From assembly GCF_003202235.1 (NCBI RefSeq), contig NZ_MASU01000005.1, forward strand, positions 1,426,001 through 1,490,000: a stretch of 64,000 nucleotides of DNA, given 5' to 3'. The notes below the pieces were generated by a model, which saw nothing but the letters and a program-made list of their open reading frames with translations, was not told where the DNA came from and ran no database searches. Position numbers and translations under genes: made by a program. Each line of letters opens with the position of its first letter. Positions within the stretch are counted from its first letter, which is position 1. The stretch is from Prauserella flavalba (lineage in GTDB: Bacteria > Actinomycetota > Actinomycetes > Mycobacteriales > Pseudonocardiaceae). This document shows positions 61,264 to 64,000 of this stretch, piece by piece.

Positions 61264-61782
61264 TTAGCGAACCCAGCCGGTGATGTGCTGCGCGGAGCGG
61301 GGTCCACGCCGTCGGGTGTCCGCTGTGGACCGAGGCGCGTGCAGGGCCGCGGTGGCCGCTTGGACGAGCCAGGCGTTCACCGAGCGTCCCTGCTGTGCCG
61401 CCGCCTCCTCGATGCGGGCCTTCAGCGGCTCGGGCATCCGGACGTTGATCCGGGACATCGCCCCGTCCTCGGCCTCCGGCACCGGCGGCACGGCGGGCTC
61501 GGGTTCCGGCGTCTCGATGCGCTCCGCGGGCTGATCGGCGGGCGGGAGCGTGACGGCGAAGCTCGGGTCACCGCCGCGCAGCCGCACCTCCACGGAGCCG
61601 GGCGCCAGGTCGCGGGTGATCTCGTCCGCCGCGGCCGACAGTGCGTCGAGCAGGGTAAGCCGGATCGCCGACTCCAGCGGGGCGCTCAGCCGCTCGGCGA
61701 GCGCGCGGGCCTCGGGCCCTCCGGCCTCGGCGGCCACGGCCAACTCGTCGCGGACGGTGCTCACATACGACCTCAAGTCCAT
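61264..61782 (-). CDS. HicB-like / ribbon-helix-helix DNA-binding protein
   Basis: 172 aa. N-terminal part MDLRSYVSTVRDELAVAAEA and LERLSAPLESAIRL are helical; a mid part (EVRLRGGDPSFAVTLPPADQ) leads to a Pro/Glu linker. The C-terminal MSRINVRMPEPLKARIEEAA and AAQQGRSVNAWLVQAATAAL form a ribbon-helix-helix fold of the HicB/Arc antitoxin kind. No toxin gene is next to it. It lies 76 bp before the DUF4097 gene on the same strand and may control this ABC operon. Repeats of GTGCCAT around its start look like its operator. Confidence 0.82.
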   Translation of the reverse strand: MDLRSYVSTVRDELAVAAEAGGPEARALAERLSAPLESAIRLTLLDALSAAADEITRDLAPGSVEVRLRGGDPSFAVTLPPADQPAERIETPEPEPAVPPVPEAEDGAMSRINVRMPEPLKARIEEAAAQQGRSVNAWLVQAATAALHAPRSTADTRRRGPRSAQHITGWVR

Positions 61783-61783
61783 G

Positions 61784-61833
61784 ACACCATTATGGCACAT
61801 CGATGGTGCCATCGCAACACGGCAAGGTGCCAT
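61784..61833. promoter_or_regulatory. GTGCCAT repeat cluster, probable operator of the RHH protein
   Basis: ATGGCAC (61792-61798) and GTGCCAT (61806-61812) form inverted arms 7 nt apart. A further GTGCCAT lies at 61827-61833 and ACACCAT at 61784-61790. They lie over and just upstream of the ATG at 61782 on the minus strand, as in autoregulated RHH promoters. Confidence 0.6.
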
Positions 61834-61861
61834 TGAAGGCCAAGAGCAGGGTTCACCAGGC

Positions 61862-61901
61862 AAAAATGCCTGGCACCAGGTGGCATCACCTGGTGCCAGG
61901 C
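61862..61901 (-). terminator. intrinsic terminator of the FAD oxidoreductase operon
   Basis: A perfect 14-bp stem (61868-61881 with 61888-61901), 6-nt loop, followed in the minus direction by ATTTTT (61862-61867). It stands 36 nt after the stop at 61937. A second 7-bp stem (61856-61862 with 61867-61873) encloses the T-run. Confidence 0.88.
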
Positions 61902-61936
61902 AGGCGGGGTACCGGACTCCTGCCGGACGCTTGGGG

Positions 61937-63190
61937 CTACCCCAGCGAGATCCGGAGCTCTCCACCGTCCGGCCTGGCGGCGTCCAGCAGCTCGCCGGGG
62001 ATCCGGAACACACGTCCTGGCGCCGCGGGCCAGGGCACCCGGCGCCGTGCGATCACCTCGCCGGCCTGGCGGACGGTCACGCGCGGGAACGGCCGGTAGG
62101 TGTCGGCCCACGCGAGCAGCCTGCCGCGAGTCGGCCCGCGCCCGCCCGGGGTGTGCACCATGGGCGACACCCAGCGCAGCGGCTCGTCCGCCACGATCCG
62201 CACTCCCCCTGACTCGCCGGCACGGCCCGCGAAGTGCTCGAGCACGCTGGTGGCGACCTGGACCCCGTCGAGCGCCGCGACGTCGGCGGTGTCCACCGGG
62301 TGCACCACGTTGCCCGCGGCGAAGAGGCCGGGCCGGGCGGTGCGGAGCTCGCTGTCGACCACGGGTCCGCACGTACCACCGTCCAGCGGAAGTCCCGCCG
62401 CGCGAACCAGTTCGTTGTCGGGAATCCAGTCGCCGGTGAACACCACGGTGTCGCACTCGACGACGTCGCGCGAGCCGCTGTCGAGGTGCTCGATCTCCAC
62501 CGCCTCGACGCGGCCCTTGCCGATGACCCTGGCCACGCGGGTCCGGGTGCGGACGGGGACCCGCAGGCCGAGTCTACCGGGAACGGTGAACGCCGCGTAG
62601 GCCTCAGGCCTGCGGTGCTCGCTGGTCATGAGCACGGTGCGGCAACCGGCGTGGCGCAGGGTCAGCACCGCCGACCAGCTCACCAGCTCGCTGCCGACGA
62701 TCACCGCCCGCGTGCCGGCCTCGCGATGGTGCAGGTGCACCAGGTTCTGCAGCATGCCGGTGGTGTAGACGCCGTCAGGGCGGTCGCCCGGGATCATCCG
62801 TGCCGTGCGGGGGCGTTCCCGCGCGCCGGTGGCGAGCACGATCGCCTTCGCGTGCACCTGCGCCAGTCCTGCGGGCGTCGTCACCTCGAGTCCGCCGTCG
62901 CCGGTCCAGCCGGTGACCATCGCGTCGGTCCGGATCACCGCTCCCGCCGCCTCCGTCGCGCGTACCAGGCGTCTGGCGTAATCCGGTCCATTGAGGACCC
63001 GGTGCAGGTCGCGGATACCGAACCCGGTGTGGGCGCAGTGCCGGGGGATGCCGCCGGCCTCGTGCTCGCGTTCGAGCACCAGCACGTCCCCGCTCACGCT
63101 CTGCGCCAGCTCGCTGGCCGCGCGCAGCCCGGCCGGTCCCCCACCGACAATGGCCACCTCGGGGGTGAGCCGCGTGCGAGGTGTGCTCAT
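61937..63190 (-). CDS. NAD(P)/FAD-dependent oxidoreductase (GlpB/HcnB-like)
   Basis: 417 aa. FAD Rossmann start VAIVGGGPAGLRAASELAQ, then AKAIVLATGARERPRTARMI, a second Rossmann region TRAVIVGSELVSWSAVLTLR, and GLFAAGNVVHPVDTADVAAL before the C-terminal domain. This resembles the pyridine-nucleotide disulfide-type FAD subunits that pair with a GlpA/DAO-type subunit in anaerobic glycerol-3-phosphate, hydrogen cyanide synthase or opine/proline dehydrogenase complexes. ATG 63190 overlaps the stop of the partner gene (ATGA), and a strong terminator follows. The substrate is not clear. Confidence 0.87.
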   Translation of the reverse strand: MSTPRTRLTPEVAIVGGGPAGLRAASELAQSVSGDVLVLEREHEAGGIPRHCAHTGFGIRDLHRVLNGPDYARRLVRATEAAGAVIRTDAMVTGWTGDGGLEVTTPAGLAQVHAKAIVLATGARERPRTARMIPGDRPDGVYTTGMLQNLVHLHHREAGTRAVIVGSELVSWSAVLTLRHAGCRTVLMTSEHRRPEAYAAFTVPGRLGLRVPVRTRTRVARVIGKGRVEAVEIEHLDSGSRDVVECDTVVFTGDWIPDNELVRAAGLPLDGGTCGPVVDSELRTARPGLFAAGNVVHPVDTADVAALDGVQVATSVLEHFAGRAGESGGVRIVADEPLRWVSPMVHTPGGRGPTRGRLLAWADTYRPFPRVTVRQAGEVIARRRVPWPAAPGRVFRIPGELLDAARPDGGELRISLG

Positions 63191-64000
63191 CGTTGTTGCC
63201 CCTCTCCGCGCCGCGGCGCGTCCCGCAGCATTCCGGTCACCGTGGCGCCGCAGTAGAAGCCCTGGCAGCGGCCGTTCATCGCGCGGGTGCGCCGCCGCAG
63301 CCCGTCCAGGTCGTGCGGCGGGATGATGGAGCTCAGCGCGTCGCGGATCTCGCCCCGCGTGACGCGCTCGCAGAAGCAGACCACCGTCCCGTAGGCCGGG
63401 TCCCGCGCGATGCGCTCGGCGTCCGCGTACGGCCGCGGCCGGGCCTCGCCGATGTTCGGCATGTGCGGCGGCTCCGGCAGCTCGTCGCGCGGGTGCAGGC
63501 TCAGCCCCGCCTTGCCGAGGAGGTCCACGAGGTACTCGGCGACGGCCATGCTGGAGGTCAGCCCCGTCGAGCGGATTCCGCCCGCGACGGCGTACCGCTG
63601 CACGGCGTCGACCTCGATCGTGTAGTCGCTGACGTCGCTGGCGGCACGCAGGCCCGCGTAGGTCGCGGTGACCTCCTCGCGCAGCAGGGACGGCATGATG
63701 CGCCTTCCCTTGTCCAGCAGGAAGGCGTAGCCGCTCTCGGTGGTGGCCGTGTCGTGGCGGTCGGTCATGTCCTCGGCGGTGGGGCCCAGCATGACGTTGC
63801 CGTAGATCGTGGGGCTGATGAGCACGCCCTTGCCCAGCTTGGATGGAACCGGCAGGACGATCCGGTCCACGAGCGGCCTGGCCTGCTTGTCGTAGACGAA
63901 CAGTTCCCCGCGCCGGGGATGCAGGTGGAACCGGTCGTGCCCGAAGTGTCCGTCGATCACGTCGCCGCCGAGCCCCGCGGCGTTGACCACCCACCGCGCG
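63187..64000 (-). CDS. FAD-dependent oxidoreductase (GlpA-type, DAO plus BFD-like [2Fe-2S] domain), N-terminus missing
   Basis: The C-terminal 270 residues are in the window; the frame is open to base 64000 (ARWVVNAAGLGGDVID), so the start is beyond it. VVNAAGLGGD and VLISPTIYGNVMLGPTAEDM are DAO/glycerol-3-phosphate dehydrogenase motifs. The last 90 residues are a BFD-like [2Fe-2S] domain with CFC (TVVCFCERVTRGEIRDAL) and RCQGFYC, giving four Cys. Together with the overlapping FAD gene it suggests a two-subunit quinone- or ferredoxin-linked dehydrogenase, perhaps of glycerol-3-phosphate. Confidence 0.87.
   Translation of the reverse strand, partial: ARWVVNAAGLGGDVIDGHFGHDRFHLHPRRGELFVYDKQARPLVDRIVLPVPSKLGKGVLISPTIYGNVMLGPTAEDMTDRHDTATTESGYAFLLDKGRRIMPSLLREEVTATYAGLRAASDVSDYTIEVDAVQRYAVAGGIRSTGLTSSMAVAEYLVDLLGKAGLSLHPRDELPEPPHMPNIGEARPRPYADAERIARDPAYGTVVCFCERVTRGEIRDALSSIIPPHDLDGLRRRTRAMNGRCQGFYCGATVTGMLRDAPRRGEGQQR

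Overview
The window is very GC-rich, closely packed DNA with strong third-position GC bias, many ATGA/GTGA start-stop overlaps and good GGAGG-type ribosome sites. It is actinobacterial chromosome. The best guess is a Pseudonocardiales member (Amycolatopsis-like), because so many products resemble Mycobacterium tuberculosis proteins. The genus is inference.

The dominant theme is a hypoxia/dormancy (DosR/DevR-type) island covering about 1.7-56.3 kb. It carries a DevR-like response regulator (42410-43054) and a DevS-like GAF/heme sensor kinase (43069-44841). It also carries a second, damaged GAF kinase (about 13978-15746). Around them lie homologues of many known M. tuberculosis DosR-regulon products: a phosphoribosyltransferase-hydrolase fusion (Rv0571c type), DUF1918 (Rv0569 type), PncB2, a site-2 protease with CBS domains (Rv2625c type), universal stress proteins, a CtpF-type P-ATPase, Rv1733c-type membrane protein, Hrp1-type CBS protein, four Acg-type nitroreductase-fold proteins, Tgs1-type triacylglycerol synthase, Rv2004c-type kinase and a DUF1876 (Rv1738-type) protein. 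Most intergenic regions hold GC-rich palindromes with a shared core (GAC/GCC-N4-GGC/GTC). They are often in pairs 21-22 bp apart and about 43 or about 65-75 bp before a start codon. I read these as DevR operators.

Layout: 1-1660 hydrolase tail, OTC-like protein, PhoU. 1827-8076 PRT-hydrolase, ABC exporter with LiaF-like protein, TreT-YHS, GalT-like. 8100-13686 CBS-BON pair, DUF1918, PPOX-like, acyltransferase, PncB, lipoprotein. 13978-21372 broken sensor kinase, GAPDH, miniature FBP aldolase/phosphatase-like protein, site-2 protease, SulP, USP. 21480-22464 an IS982-family element. 22496-32038 two P-type ATPases, Rv1733c-like, GNAT-acyl-CoA synthetase, CBS-BON. 32233-34428 DoxX and three unrelated small enzymes. 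34622-42217 Acg, three USPs, CBS, a 53-aa membrane protein, Tgs, MgtE. 42410-47837 devRS, Rv2004c-like, flavodoxin, compact Acg. 47845-55193 an operon xfp-ackA-acg-acg-CBS/BON, USP, DUF1876. 55348-56346 alcohol dehydrogenase.

From 56.4 kb the content changes to a CmtR metal sensor with CDF efflux pump, a DUF574 methyltransferase, a DrrAB-like ABC exporter with DUF4097 protein, a HicB-like protein, and two overlapping FAD oxidoreductases running off the end.

Together the island would sense low O2/NO (heme GAF kinase), switch carbon flow to phosphoketolase/acetate-kinase ATP formation, store carbon (trehalose, triacylglycerol), adjust NAD, ions and ribosomes, and protect the cell. No rRNA, tRNA or CRISPR was seen, and no gene-free stretch exceeds 300 bp.
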